A stretch of DNA of 64,000 nucleotides from Saprospiraceae bacterium. GTDB lineage: Bacteria > Bacteroidota > Bacteroidia > Chitinophagales > Saprospiraceae. Numbering within the stretch: the first letter of the stretch is position 1; every line of letters begins with the position of its first letter. Made by a program: the position numbers and the translations under genes. The DNA lies in the NCBI GenBank assembly GCA_020627785.1, contig JAHDGF010000001.1, positions 199,056-263,055 of the forward strand, written 5' to 3'. Below, one piece after another: positions 44,280-53,688 of this stretch. Below the pieces are notes generated by a model that was given only the letters and a program-made list of their open reading frames with translations, was not told where the DNA came from and did not search any database.

Positions 44280-46199
44280 ATGGGCGAACAGAAAGTATCT
44301 CTTGTAGAAGATAGTCAGCAAATGAACCGATTTATTCGCGCTTTACTAAATGATGTGAAGGCATTGGAATATATGTTGGAGAATGATTGGTTCAATAAGG
44401 ATGTGATGCACATTGGTGCCGAACAAGAGATGGCCCTCGTGGATTTGAAAAATTATAAGCCTGCATGCATAGCCGTAGAGGCCATGGAAAAAATGTCAGA
44501 ATATGATTGGCTTGAAACAGAGTTGGCAAAATTCAATTTGGAAATTTGTCTTACTCCTCAGCGATTTGCCGAAGATTGTTTTACTAAGCTACATTCCGAA
44601 ATTAGTTCAAGACTAGACATCATATCCGCCAATCTAAATGAATTAGGAGCAGATTTAGTACTTACTGGTATTCTACCCACTTTAAGAAAAAAGAACCTTG
44701 AGCTAGATAATCTTACGCCAAAGAAAAGATACTACGCATTGATGGAAGGCATGAGGCGACAGTTGATCGGAAGTAATTTTGAATTAAGGCTTGATGGAAT
44801 TGATGAGATGATGCTTAAGCATGAAAGCCCTTTACTAGAAGCGGTGAATACTAGTTTCCAGGTTCATCTTCAAGTTACGCCCAATGAGTTTGTAAAAATG
44901 TACAACATTTCACAAGCTTTGACAGCACCCATAATGGCCATTGCGGCTAATTCACCTCTTGTTTTTGGAAAACGTTTATGGCATGAATCTAGAATTGCTA
45001 TGTTCCAGCAAGCGATTGATACTAGAACAACACACAATCACATGAGAGAACGTTCACCTCGAGTGAATTTTGGGAACAGGTGGTTGGATAAATCGATTTT
45101 AGAAATATACCAAGAAGATATATCAAGGTTTAGGGTTTTGATAAGCTCTGATGTGGAAGAAGACTCATTAGAATCAATTGAAGCAGGTAAAACACCCCAT
45201 TTGAGAGCTTTGCAGGTTCATAATTCAACCGTGTACCGATGGAATCGACCCTGCTATGGAATCAGCCCTAATGGCAAGCCGCATTTGCGAATTGAAAATC
45301 GAGTGATTCCTTCTGGGCCTACCGTATTAGATGAAGTAGCAAACTCCGCACTTTGGCTTGGAGCAATGAAAGGAATGGATGCAGAAATTGAAGACATCCG
45401 TACCCGGATGAGTTTTGCAGATGCTAGAGACAATTTTGTCAAAGCGGCCAAGTATGGGATCGATTCAAAATTCACTTGGTTTGATGATGAGAAAATTACG
45501 GCCTGCGATTTAGTGAAGAACAAGCTTGTCCCAATGGCTCGGAAAGGATTACTGAAAATGGGAGTTATTCAATCCGACATTGATAAATACATGCAGGTCA
45601 TAGAAGAACGCGCGGATGCACATATGAATGGTGCAAGATGGATGCTCAGATCTTACACTCATTTAAAAGATCAGTTTCCTCAAGCCGAATCATTGACTGT
45701 ATTAACGCACGCCATTCACGAAAATCAAAAGTCTAATACTCCGGGCCATAAGTGGCCAATGCCGGAGGTGAAAAGTACCCAACATTTCCACCCTTCTGAA
45801 TTGAAAGTTTCTGAGTTTATGCAGACAGATTTTCAAACAGTCCAGAAAGGGGATATTCTTGATTTTGTAGCAGAACTCATGGCTTGGGGTAAAGTTAAAT
45901 TTACACCCGTCGAAAATTCCAAAGCTCATTTAGTAGGCTTAGTATCGAGCGATCAGATTCTCCAATCTTTGACCAATGCTAAAAGAAGCAAACAAGAATT
46001 TGTTACCGTTGATCAAATCATGCATCGTGATCCAATAACCATTGATCCAGAATCATCCATTCAGGATGCAATGAAAATAATGAAGGAAAATAAAATTGGC
46101 TGTCTTCCGGTTGTGCAGAACGATGAACTAATAGGATTAATTACCGAAAGTGATTTTATAGGCGTATCAAGAAGATTATTTGATCGAGCTGGCGATTAA
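44280..46199 (+). CDS. Glutamate-cysteine ligase (GCS2)-like protein fused to CBS domains
   Basis: A 639-aa cytoplasmic protein. I placed the start at 44280 (MGEQKVSLVEDSQQMNRF); the frame is open to 44229, but those 17 residues look non-coding. Residues about 30-480 resemble the GCS2/carboxylate-amine ligase fold: HIGAEQEMALVD, TELAKFNLEICLTPQ, EGMRRQLIGSNFELRLDG, NTSFQVHLQVTP and PIMAIAANSPLVFGKRLWHE. The C-terminal 135 residues are a tandem CBS pair (VSEFMQTDFQTVQKGDILDF, DQIMHRDPITIDPESSIQDA, then NKIGCLPVVQNDELIGLITE). CBS pairs usually sense adenosine nucleotides, so ligase activity may be allosterically controlled. The true substrate (glutamate plus an amine) is unknown. Confidence 0.85.
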   Translation: MGEQKVSLVEDSQQMNRFIRALLNDVKALEYMLENDWFNKDVMHIGAEQEMALVDLKNYKPACIAVEAMEKMSEYDWLETELAKFNLEICLTPQRFAEDCFTKLHSEISSRLDIISANLNELGADLVLTGILPTLRKKNLELDNLTPKKRYYALMEGMRRQLIGSNFELRLDGIDEMMLKHESPLLEAVNTSFQVHLQVTPNEFVKMYNISQALTAPIMAIAANSPLVFGKRLWHESRIAMFQQAIDTRTTHNHMRERSPRVNFGNRWLDKSILEIYQEDISRFRVLISSDVEEDSLESIEAGKTPHLRALQVHNSTVYRWNRPCYGISPNGKPHLRIENRVIPSGPTVLDEVANSALWLGAMKGMDAEIEDIRTRMSFADARDNFVKAAKYGIDSKFTWFDDEKITACDLVKNKLVPMARKGLLKMGVIQSDIDKYMQVIEERADAHMNGARWMLRSYTHLKDQFPQAESLTVLTHAIHENQKSNTPGHKWPMPEVKSTQHFHPSELKVSEFMQTDFQTVQKGDILDFVAELMAWGKVKFTPVENSKAHLVGLVSSDQILQSLTNAKRSKQEFVTVDQIMHRDPITIDPESSIQDAMKIMKENKIGCLPVVQNDELIGLITESDFIGVSRRLFDRAGD

Positions 46200-46213
46200 T
46201 ATCTAACCAGCTC
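46186..46213 (+). other. Hairpin spanning the GCS2-CBS stop codon
   Basis: A 7-bp stem, GAGCTGG (46186-46192) and CCAGCTC (46207-46213), encloses the TAA stop. There is no T run, so it may be an mRNA-end structure or coincidence. The converging T9SS gene ends at 46232. Confidence 0.45.
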
Positions 46214-46231
46214 AATCAAATAGTTGTACTT

Positions 46232-49200
46232 TTATAACTTAACGATCCGTGCGAGTTTGTTTAAATCCTCTTCTAAGAATTTTAAATAGTAAACTCCAGC
46301 TGGATATGCATAAATTGAAAGCTCTGTAGTAAATACTCCATCATATTTACTCATGTTTCTTTTCTGAATTAATTCGCCTTTCGAACTAAATACTTGGAAT
46401 GACATGGAAGACTTGTTTGTTGTATAATTCTCAACGGAAACTTTAACCACACCCTCTGTAGGATTTGGTGTCGTAATTATTCTGACCTCATCAATGATTA
46501 AGTCTCCTACAGAAGACAACATGCCTACGGTTACTACTTCTTCATAGAAACAGTTATCATCGTCTGTAATTATGGTTACTGTATAATCGCCTGCAGGAAG
46601 GTCTGTAAAAATATTTTCTTCTTGAAAATTCTGTCCATCTATACTATAGAGGAAAGTAGAAGTTCCACCACTTGCAGTTATCATGATGCTTCCATTATTA
46701 TCTGGCGTAGCATCTGAAATATCGAAACTAGCCTCAATTTCACATCCTATATCAGCAGGGCAGAAGTCTAATGATTCAATGAAGCTAAACTCTCCATCTC
46801 CAAAACCCAGGGTCGCCCCGTTACTATTTAAAATCTCATATTGTCCTTCTCCAAAACTACAACAGATGCCATCTCCGATACTATCAAAAATTATGAAAGT
46901 GTAGCAATCATTTGGGTCAAGACACAGGTCAAAATCATAAACTGTTTCTCCATCTTCAAATGGTCCGCCACTCTCAATAATTGATCCTGAATTCTGGGAC
47001 GTTAATGCCCATGTTGTTTCTTCAGGAAAATCATCGGTTGTGATTCGGATGGTAATAAATCCTTCTTCTGGAATAAGTGTATTAGAAACTTCTATTGAAT
47101 TATTTGATGGATCAAAATCATCACCTCCAGCATTTTTTAGTACAAACTCAAAAGTATTTTCATTCTGGGTGGTGTTGCTAAATTCATAATCGACAGCAAC
47201 GGATTCATCAAATTCTAAATTTACTGGAAAGCTAATTGTTTCCTCAAATTGGCCATTGACAAAAACATCAACCAAAGCTTCTGACAAATTAGCTCCCCCG
47301 TTATTTGTTATGATTAGGCTAAATGGAATCACATCACCACAAATAAATTCTTCTGCTTGCACAGCAATGATTCCATCGATGGCTGGTCTTTGATTTACAA
47401 CGATTTGGAAGGTGTCATTTCGAGCGAAGTTATCTGGATTGTGTACAACAAAGGCTGTAATTTCATATTCTCCAATGGTGCTTAGGTCAATCGTCTCTCC
47501 AAAGGTATGTGTCGTAAATTCTCCAGTCCTTAAAGAATCTTGAATCATTGTACGTTGAATTTCAACACCATCTAAAAGGTACCCAATCTCATAAGCACTC
47601 ACTGATTCAAGTCCATTATTTTTAATCTTAATTTTTACTTGTTCTGCATCCGTAAGTAAATGTGAAGAGATCGGTTCAGAAATTTCTGTAACTGCTAAAT
47701 CAAAGGTATCGGAAGCCAATTTAAAAGATCCAATTCTGGTGAATGCTCGAGCATTTGGTCCAGCGTATTCTGAAGTAAACCAAAACGTAGATTCATCCAC
47801 TGGGTCAAGAGAAATATGTGAATAATCTGCAAATCTTCCTCCACTCTGCAAGGTGCTTAAACCCTCAACAATAGATGCTTCTTTGATCGTCATTACTCCA
47901 AGACTATCATCTGCAAATCTTCCAGTAAACCGCATTCCTGCAAAAGTCGAATCACTCACTACATTATACCCTAATCCCATATTGCCATTTCTATCCATAC
48001 TTATACCTGGCATAAACCTATGGTCGCTATCAGGGGCATAGGTTCCTTCTTGATACAAACTCCATTCAGTTCCATTAGTCTTTCTTAACTCCATCCATCG
48101 GATGGCTGAATGATTATTTCCGTTGGTCGCATCAGTTACAAATGAAAGTGCAATCGACTCATGTGTTCCAAAATTTCTATAGGGTGGTACATGCATGATA
48201 AACTCCGGGAGTGCGTCAAGGCCATTTCCATTTGGTTGAGGTACACAAGCAAATCCACCAGTTTCTGAGGCACATGGATAACTATCGTAAGGACTTACAT
48301 CTATGAGGATTGATTCAACCGTTGTTAAATTGGCATCATCGTAATTGATGTTAAATCGGAACATTTCAATGGCATCATTTGCTACTTCTCCCCATGAGGA
48401 GTCATTTAATTTTACAACAAGGGGATTAGAATCATTAGGTCTGACCGTTCCTTCCCAATCAATTGGAGTCGAAACTATAAATCCCTGTTCTGAGCCCTGC
48501 GTGCCAGTGATCTCAACTCTTTGCAAACGTACATTTTCTTCCCCGGTCATGATTGCAGCTCTATCGATAAAATACTGATGAAGTCTTCCTGCTCCGGTAG
48601 ATATTTCATTAGATGTTACAACAATATGCTCTGACCAAATTCCATACTTGGGGTAATCTGGAAAATTAGGCGTACTAAAACTATAAGCGAAATAACTTCC
48701 AAGCGGATCAGAGGTTTCAGATATTGCAATCAATAGATTGGCAGGGTCTGTAAATTCTGTAACGACCCATTGAGATCTTTCTTGATCAAATAAAATAATT
48801 GGATCACCCGCAGAGCTTGCTCCTAAATTTGACCATAAGGTATTCATGTTAAATTCAGTGACAAAGTCTCCTTCTTTTGTCCAAACACCTACTCTGGTAG
48901 AGTTAACTGCCTGGAGATAATAATCAAGCCCAACACTTCCTGTAGGATCGGAGGGCGAACCAAATCCTGAATTTAATCCGTCAAAAGAAAATATAGGATC
49001 TATGGTATCACTCGAAAAACTTTTGAGAGGTCCAACCAATGGATCAACGCCTTGGTGTTCGAGTTCTGGTATTACAACCTTACTCTGTCCCAGTCTGTTT
49101 GGGAAGTTTTTCGGAATCTTTTTGTTTTGTTTAAACTGAGCCTTTTTCTTTTGATCTGTTGAAACCGCCTGTATCAAATTTGAAATGGTTTCTGACTTAC

Positions 49201-49312
49201 CCAGAAAAGTTAATTGGCTTTGAGAAACATTTATATTATCTATTTTTTTGCTTTGCGCAAATGATAGTAATACAAAAGATGAAAGTGTGATCGAGAGTAG
49301 GAATTTTTTCAT
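46232..49312 (-). CDS. Large T9SS-exported protein with CARDB-like and SprB-like modules
   Basis: A 1026-aa secreted protein. Leader MKKFLLSITLSSFVLLSFAQ, then a propeptide-like stretch and a large beta domain (SFDGLNSGFGSPSDPTGSVG, YYLQAVNSTRVGVW, DPIILFDQERSQWVVTEF, GIWSEHIVVTSNEIS). CARDB-like units follow (KIKNNGLESVSAYEIGYLLD, SLIITNNGGANLSEALVDVF). Then a SprB-type repeat (SDATPDNNGSIMITASGGTS, TFLYSIDGQNFQ) and a sorting domain (TTPNPTEGVVKVSVENYTTN). SprB-type modules occur in gliding adhesins. The N-terminal beta domain is not one I can name. Confidence 0.88.
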   Translation of the reverse strand: MKKFLLSITLSSFVLLSFAQSKKIDNINVSQSQLTFLGKSETISNLIQAVSTDQKKKAQFKQNKKIPKNFPNRLGQSKVVIPELEHQGVDPLVGPLKSFSSDTIDPIFSFDGLNSGFGSPSDPTGSVGLDYYLQAVNSTRVGVWTKEGDFVTEFNMNTLWSNLGASSAGDPIILFDQERSQWVVTEFTDPANLLIAISETSDPLGSYFAYSFSTPNFPDYPKYGIWSEHIVVTSNEISTGAGRLHQYFIDRAAIMTGEENVRLQRVEITGTQGSEQGFIVSTPIDWEGTVRPNDSNPLVVKLNDSSWGEVANDAIEMFRFNINYDDANLTTVESILIDVSPYDSYPCASETGGFACVPQPNGNGLDALPEFIMHVPPYRNFGTHESIALSFVTDATNGNNHSAIRWMELRKTNGTEWSLYQEGTYAPDSDHRFMPGISMDRNGNMGLGYNVVSDSTFAGMRFTGRFADDSLGVMTIKEASIVEGLSTLQSGGRFADYSHISLDPVDESTFWFTSEYAGPNARAFTRIGSFKLASDTFDLAVTEISEPISSHLLTDAEQVKIKIKNNGLESVSAYEIGYLLDGVEIQRTMIQDSLRTGEFTTHTFGETIDLSTIGEYEITAFVVHNPDNFARNDTFQIVVNQRPAIDGIIAVQAEEFICGDVIPFSLIITNNGGANLSEALVDVFVNGQFEETISFPVNLEFDESVAVDYEFSNTTQNENTFEFVLKNAGGDDFDPSNNSIEVSNTLIPEEGFITIRITTDDFPEETTWALTSQNSGSIIESGGPFEDGETVYDFDLCLDPNDCYTFIIFDSIGDGICCSFGEGQYEILNSNGATLGFGDGEFSFIESLDFCPADIGCEIEASFDISDATPDNNGSIMITASGGTSTFLYSIDGQNFQEENIFTDLPAGDYTVTIITDDDNCFYEEVVTVGMLSSVGDLIIDEVRIITTPNPTEGVVKVSVENYTTNKSSMSFQVFSSKGELIQKRNMSKYDGVFTTELSIYAYPAGVYYLKFLEEDLNKLARIVKL

Positions 49313-49358
49313 TTATGTTTTATTAATTCTTGATGTCAATTTTTTTATCAGGTCTGCA

Positions 49359-49757
49359 TTATCTTCCTTTAATCGGTCCAGTTCTTGTGACCTTTCCTCC
49401 AGGTAAATTCTGAGCACCAGTCTTGCCTTTGGGTGCAATTTTCGCATTAACTACGAGTGGATGATTTCTCATTTCATTTAATAAATCTTCACCGGATTGC
49501 CCTCTAAGTATAACCTTAAATAGTACTTCATTGATGGTTTTATTCGAAAGTGAAGACTTCACAAATTTATAATCCGAAAGATCAGAGCTGATCTGATTCG
49601 CCTTTGTATTCTTTTTTAGTTGGGCAAGAACTAATATTTCCATTTGTGTATTATCCTCTAAATGGCTTTTAGTGCCACAGGCCTGAACAAGTATTATTGC
49701 ACCAATGCATAGAATGGTAATACCTAGATATGTGAAAAGACTAAAATTGAATTGCAT
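49359..49757 (-). CDS. Small lipoprotein of unknown function
   Basis: A 132-aa lipoprotein from the ATG at 49757 (MQFNFSLFTYLGITILCIGA). The lipobox is ILVQAC, then GTKSH. An earlier ATG at 49814 would add 19 residues in front of the leader. The mature part has a helical region, a strand block LFKVILRGQSGEDLLNEMRN resembling an ACT-like or inhibitor-like alpha-beta fold, and a basic Gly-rich tail. It lies 46 bases before the large T9SS gene on the same strand. No family recognised. Confidence 0.68.
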   Translation of the reverse strand: MQFNFSLFTYLGITILCIGAIILVQACGTKSHLEDNTQMEILVLAQLKKNTKANQISSDLSDYKFVKSSLSNKTINEVLFKVILRGQSGEDLLNEMRNHPLVVNAKIAPKGKTGAQNLPGGKVTRTGPIKGR

Positions 49758-49964
49758 GAATAAATGTAATTTGAATATTAACGGGTAAAGAATCTTTTTG
49801 TTAAAATTTACCAACGCTTCTTATAATTAAGTCGTCATTTGCACCACATTTTTTCTCTTGTGTAATAATCCACTCTAAGAAGCTTTTCTATTTGAATATT
49901 TAGACTTGGCTTAAAATAATTTTAGGGTCCTCTAAAAATATTAGAATTTTTCATAATATGTTCT

Positions 49965-49972
49965 TATCTTTG
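49965..49972 (+). promoter_or_regulatory. -7 element of the sucB gene
   Basis: TATCTTTG matches TAnnTTTG, 16 bases before the start codon of sucB. A degenerate TTAG lies at the expected upstream distance. Confidence 0.55.
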
Positions 49973-49988
49973 TAAAAAAGTAAAAAAT

Positions 49989-51209
49989 ATGAGCATAGTT
50001 GAAATGAAAGTCCCGACCATCGGAGAATCAATATCTGAAGTTACTCTTTCCCAATGGTTAAAGGAAGATGGAGATTATGTAAATATAGATGAACCGATCT
50101 GTGAGTTTGAATCAGATAAGGCCACTTTAGAGTTTCCTTCAGAGGCTGCCGGTAAGTTAATTTACGCCGCAGCAGAAGGAGATGATTTAGAAATAGGTGC
50201 CTTAGTAGCTAAAATAGATACCAGCGTTGCTGCTCCTGCAGCATCAGCAACTCCAGCACCTGCCAAAACAGAAACCCCGACTGAAACCGCTGCACCAGCT
50301 ACAGCAAAAGGTGGCCATCCTTCCCCAGCGGCTGCTAAAATTCTACGTGAAAAAGAAGTTAGTCCTTCAGAAGTTGCCGGTTCTGGTAAAGGAGGAAGAA
50401 TCACTAAAGCAGATGCAGTGGCAGCTCAGAAAAGTTCTAGTGCTCCTTCACCAGCAGCAAAATCAGCTCCTGCAATACAGGCTCCACCAGTAAATACTGC
50501 TTCTTTCTCAAGAGGGGAGACTCGAGAGAAGCTGAGTAGAATGAGAAGAACCATTGCCTCAAGGTTGGTATCTGCTAAAAATAACACAGCCATGTTGACC
50601 ACTTTTAATGAAGTGGATCTCACAGAAATAAAAGCGCTTAGAAAAAGATATCAAGAGAAATTTATCGAAAAGCATGGAATCAAGTTGGGATACATGTCTC
50701 TTTTTACAAAAGCCTGCGCTACTGCACTGATGGAAATGCCGATGGTCAATTCGTTCATTGACGGTGATCATGTTATTTATCATGACTATGCGGACATCTC
50801 AATTGCCATTTCTACACCTAATGGTCTGGTAGTGCCTCCTGTTAAAAATTGTGAATCTTTAGGCTTTGCTGATATTGAATATGCCATTAAAGGTTTGGCT
50901 GCAAAGGCAAGGGAGGGAAAGCTGACCTTAGATGAAATGCGTGGAGGAACTTTTACCATAACCAATGGTGGAATTTTCGGCTCTATGATGAGTACTCCAA
51001 TTTTAAATGAACCACAATCTGCTATATTGGGAATGCATACCATTCAAGATCGTGCGGTTGTAATAAATGGAGAGGTTGTTGCACGTCCAATGATGTATCT
51101 CGCCCTTTCTTACGATCACAGAATTATTGATGGTAGTACTTCAGTTACCTTCCTCGTCAGAGTAAAGGAATTACTTGAAGACCCAATGACCCTAATGATG
51201 GGTATATAA
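49989..51209 (+). CDS. sucB: 2-oxoglutarate dehydrogenase E2 (dihydrolipoyl succinyltransferase)
   Basis: A 406-aa core enzyme of the 2-oxoglutarate dehydrogenase complex, transferring succinyl from lipoamide to CoA in the TCA cycle. Domains in order: lipoyl domain with the lipoylated K44 in ESDKATLE; an Ala/Pro/Thr-rich linker; the E3/E1-binding domain ([31 protein letters not shown]); the catalytic domain, with H377 and D381 in SYDHRIIDG. The first residues ([20 protein letters not shown]) are typical of SucB rather than the pyruvate enzyme. E1 (sucA) is not adjacent. A small membrane protein gene follows 10 bases later. Confidence 0.96.
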   Translation: MSIVEMKVPTIGESISEVTLSQWLKEDGDYVNIDEPICEFESDKATLEFPSEAAGKLIYAAAEGDDLEIGALVAKIDTSVAAPAASATPAPAKTETPTETAAPATAKGGHPSPAAAKILREKEVSPSEVAGSGKGGRITKADAVAAQKSSSAPSPAAKSAPAIQAPPVNTASFSRGETREKLSRMRRTIASRLVSAKNNTAMLTTFNEVDLTEIKALRKRYQEKFIEKHGIKLGYMSLFTKACATALMEMPMVNSFIDGDHVIYHDYADISIAISTPNGLVVPPVKNCESLGFADIEYAIKGLAAKAREGKLTLDEMRGGTFTITNGGIFGSMMSTPILNEPQSAILGMHTIQDRAVVINGEVVARPMMYLALSYDHRIIDGSTSVTFLVRVKELLEDPMTLMMGI

Positions 51210-51219
51210 ATAGACAGGC

Positions 51220-51723
51220 ATGACCTTAGGTGAATTTTTTACGAAGTGCGGAGATAGCCCAGCAATTATATTATTCTATTTCGCAGCGATCCCGCTTATT
51301 GCAATTTTATTGTTTTTGTGGGCCCGTGATGAAGGGCATAAATCACCTTGGAATTATGTGTATAGCGCATTGATCTACATGGTTTGCGTACCCGGAATTT
51401 TCGCCATAACCTTAAGCGCCTATCTCTTTTTATTTGAACGTAAGAGTATTTTCGATACGGATGTTTATCTTCAGATTATTCCGGTCGTAAGTATGATGAT
51501 CACCTTATGGTTGATTAAATTAAATGTTCAGTTTAGGGAAATTCCAGGCTTTGGTAAGATCAGTGCTTTAATGCTAGTTATAGCTGTTGTGATGACTTTA
51601 TTGATGCTATTAGAAAAGTTACACATCATTGCCTTTACCTTCATTCCATTCCATTATGTTCTCTTTATTTTAATCGGAATATTTGGAGCTGTATACTTTG
51701 GTTCTAAGCGAGTCTTTAAATAA
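51220..51723 (+). CDS. Multi-pass membrane protein of unknown function
   Basis: A 167-aa inner-membrane protein with about five hydrophobic segments: IILFYFAAIPLIAILLFLWA, YMVCVPGIFAITLSAYLFLF, QIIPVVSMMITLWLI, ALMLVIAVVMTLLMLL and YVLFILIGIFGAVYFG. No family recognised. It begins 10 bases after sucB, so co-transcription is likely, but no functional link can be read. Confidence 0.75.
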   Translation: MTLGEFFTKCGDSPAIILFYFAAIPLIAILLFLWARDEGHKSPWNYVYSALIYMVCVPGIFAITLSAYLFLFERKSIFDTDVYLQIIPVVSMMITLWLIKLNVQFREIPGFGKISALMLVIAVVMTLLMLLEKLHIIAFTFIPFHYVLFILIGIFGAVYFGSKRVFK

Positions 51724-51873
51724 GTTTATTTATTCTGACACTTACGTGCAAATCTAGATTTACTGAGGAGTAATTTTATTTCCAATATTTGATGAGTAAA
51801 CCTGAAACCACATTTGCGAAAGCGGGTAATATTTAAATATTACTATCCTTTAAATAACAATTTCAATCTAGTG

Positions 51874-53511
51874 TTATAGGCTATATACGGCAAACTTGTC
51901 TACGTTTAAATGTTCAACAAATACCATAAATTCTGAATCAGAAATCCAGTTGATGTGATGCCATCGATATGAAGGACTTGTATCTGTCCTATTAGATAAT
52001 TGCTTGTATTCTTTGGTACTTAAATTGTAGGCCCAAAGTTCTTTAAAGCCAGTTTGGTTACTTACAAAAACAAGATTTTCACCTGTGCCATCAATGGAAA
52101 GATGTTCTTCTTTGTAATCAGTCATTAGCACCGGAGTTCTAGTCTGAGTTGCAGCATCATAATAGTAAATATCTATTCGGTCTTCTACTACTAAAAATCC
52201 TCCAAAACCTGGTGATTTATCTCCATATCTCGCTCCGAGAATATAGAAATTTCCAGGACGTTGTGGATCCTCAATAAAATCACGCATTTCAAATTCCTCG
52301 GGATAAAAATCCGTAATTTGTTTAAGCTCTTTGGTCTCCAGATCTAGGTGGAAAATATTTTCATAAATTCGATTGTCATAGCCTACATCTCCAATATCCT
52401 TGTTAGACTGAAAGTAAATAGATTCCCCATCCAATGAATAATGAAATTCATGAATCCAATAATCTTCTGTATCATCAACTTCGTGTAATATTTCCTGATT
52501 ATTGTTTTCTGTATTTATTCTTATTAGACTTTTTGACTTCCAAGCATTATCAATTATATGTTGGAGAACAAAGGCCACTTCATTATCATCCTGCGTACTC
52601 CATTCACCATGAAAGGCATCTACTGCTATGTTATAATTGCTGTTAGAATTTAAAGAGGTGTGTCTCCAGTCATTTGCATAATTTCTGACAACCATGTGAT
52701 TTCCATCTTTAGACAATCGAAAATCTTCAATTGAAACGCTTGGTGGAAGAGTGTTTTGAATAAAGGTAGGTAAAGGGATCACTCCCGCCGTTACTGCGAA
52801 TGGTCCAAGTTGTATGGGATTTAGATCGCAATGAGCATTGACCATTTTTATAAAATACGTTCTTCCATTTTGTAAATCACCAATGGTGTGTGGTGATGTG
52901 TATGGATTAACTCTAACAACTTTTTCGAAAGTGATGTTGTCTTCTGAAATGTAAAAATCAATGGCATCTGGGTTGCACACTTTTCCAGGAACATCGATAA
53001 TAGAATTTTGACCATAAAACAAATTAATAGCACCTTCTATTCCTTCAACTCCAAAGGCAAACGGATTTAAATAATCACAACCTTCTTCTGCACATGGTAG
53101 ACTTATGAAACCTGTTTTAATAGAGACTAGATTTGATTCAAAGTGTTTTAATGAAGAATGGATGTGAACCGCCTTTATGAAGTATTCTTTATCCGTTTCC
53201 AGCCCATCTATCAAGTAGGGTGATTCACCTGTTAATAATCTAGCAATCAACTCAAATTCCACATTATCTTCTGATAAATATATATCTAGGGCATCCGGTT
53301 GACATACGACCTGACTATTGCCAAGACGTTCTTTGATGTAAAATAGTTTAATAGAATTTATCCCTGATTCTGCTGATAGAAAATAAGGATTGATAACTTC
53401 ACAATTGTCTGAACTAGGTCCTGTATTTTTTTTAAAAATTTCCGAAGAAGGTAACTCTTCCTTGCTACAAGAAATTAAAATCAAGAACATCAGTAATAGA
53501 GAATGTTTCAT
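51874..53511 (-). CDS. Lipoprotein with two FN3-like modules and a TolB-like propeller
   Basis: A 545-aa lipoprotein: leader MKHSLLLMFLILISC with the acylated Cys at residue 15. Two related modules follow (about 35-130 and 138-240), each running from an NP[FY] element (INPYFLSAESGINSIKLFYI; LNPFAFGVEGIEGAINLFYG) to a YFIK strand. After that comes a propeller-like series (FRLSKDGNHMVVRNYANDWR, HYSLDGESIYFQSNKDIGD, SIDGTGENLVFVSNQTGF, KELWAYNLSTKEYKQLS), typical of PD40/TolB-type repeats. It is probably a surface lipoprotein that binds a ligand; no catalytic motif seen. Confidence 0.8.
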   Translation of the reverse strand: MKHSLLLMFLILISCSKEELPSSEIFKKNTGPSSDNCEVINPYFLSAESGINSIKLFYIKERLGNSQVVCQPDALDIYLSEDNVEFELIARLLTGESPYLIDGLETDKEYFIKAVHIHSSLKHFESNLVSIKTGFISLPCAEEGCDYLNPFAFGVEGIEGAINLFYGQNSIIDVPGKVCNPDAIDFYISEDNITFEKVVRVNPYTSPHTIGDLQNGRTYFIKMVNAHCDLNPIQLGPFAVTAGVIPLPTFIQNTLPPSVSIEDFRLSKDGNHMVVRNYANDWRHTSLNSNSNYNIAVDAFHGEWSTQDDNEVAFVLQHIIDNAWKSKSLIRINTENNNQEILHEVDDTEDYWIHEFHYSLDGESIYFQSNKDIGDVGYDNRIYENIFHLDLETKELKQITDFYPEEFEMRDFIEDPQRPGNFYILGARYGDKSPGFGGFLVVEDRIDIYYYDAATQTRTPVLMTDYKEEHLSIDGTGENLVFVSNQTGFKELWAYNLSTKEYKQLSNRTDTSPSYRWHHINWISDSEFMVFVEHLNVDKFAVYSL

Positions 53512-53688
53512 AGAAGTTGATTTTATCTGTATAAGTTACCTGCTAAAAAATTTAAATATGGATCATCCAACAATTTTAACTTGTGACAATTACATCAAGT
53601 CATCCTAGCGACTTGAATAAAATGCAAAGTGTTGGACCCTCAATTAATATATTTGAGTGGATTGTCTTTTGTTGCAGATAAATATGAA

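Noticed and set aside
53595-53616. 7-bp inverted repeat TCAAGTC/GACTTGA downstream of the TonB receptor gene
   Set aside because: There is no T run on either side, so it cannot be called a terminator.
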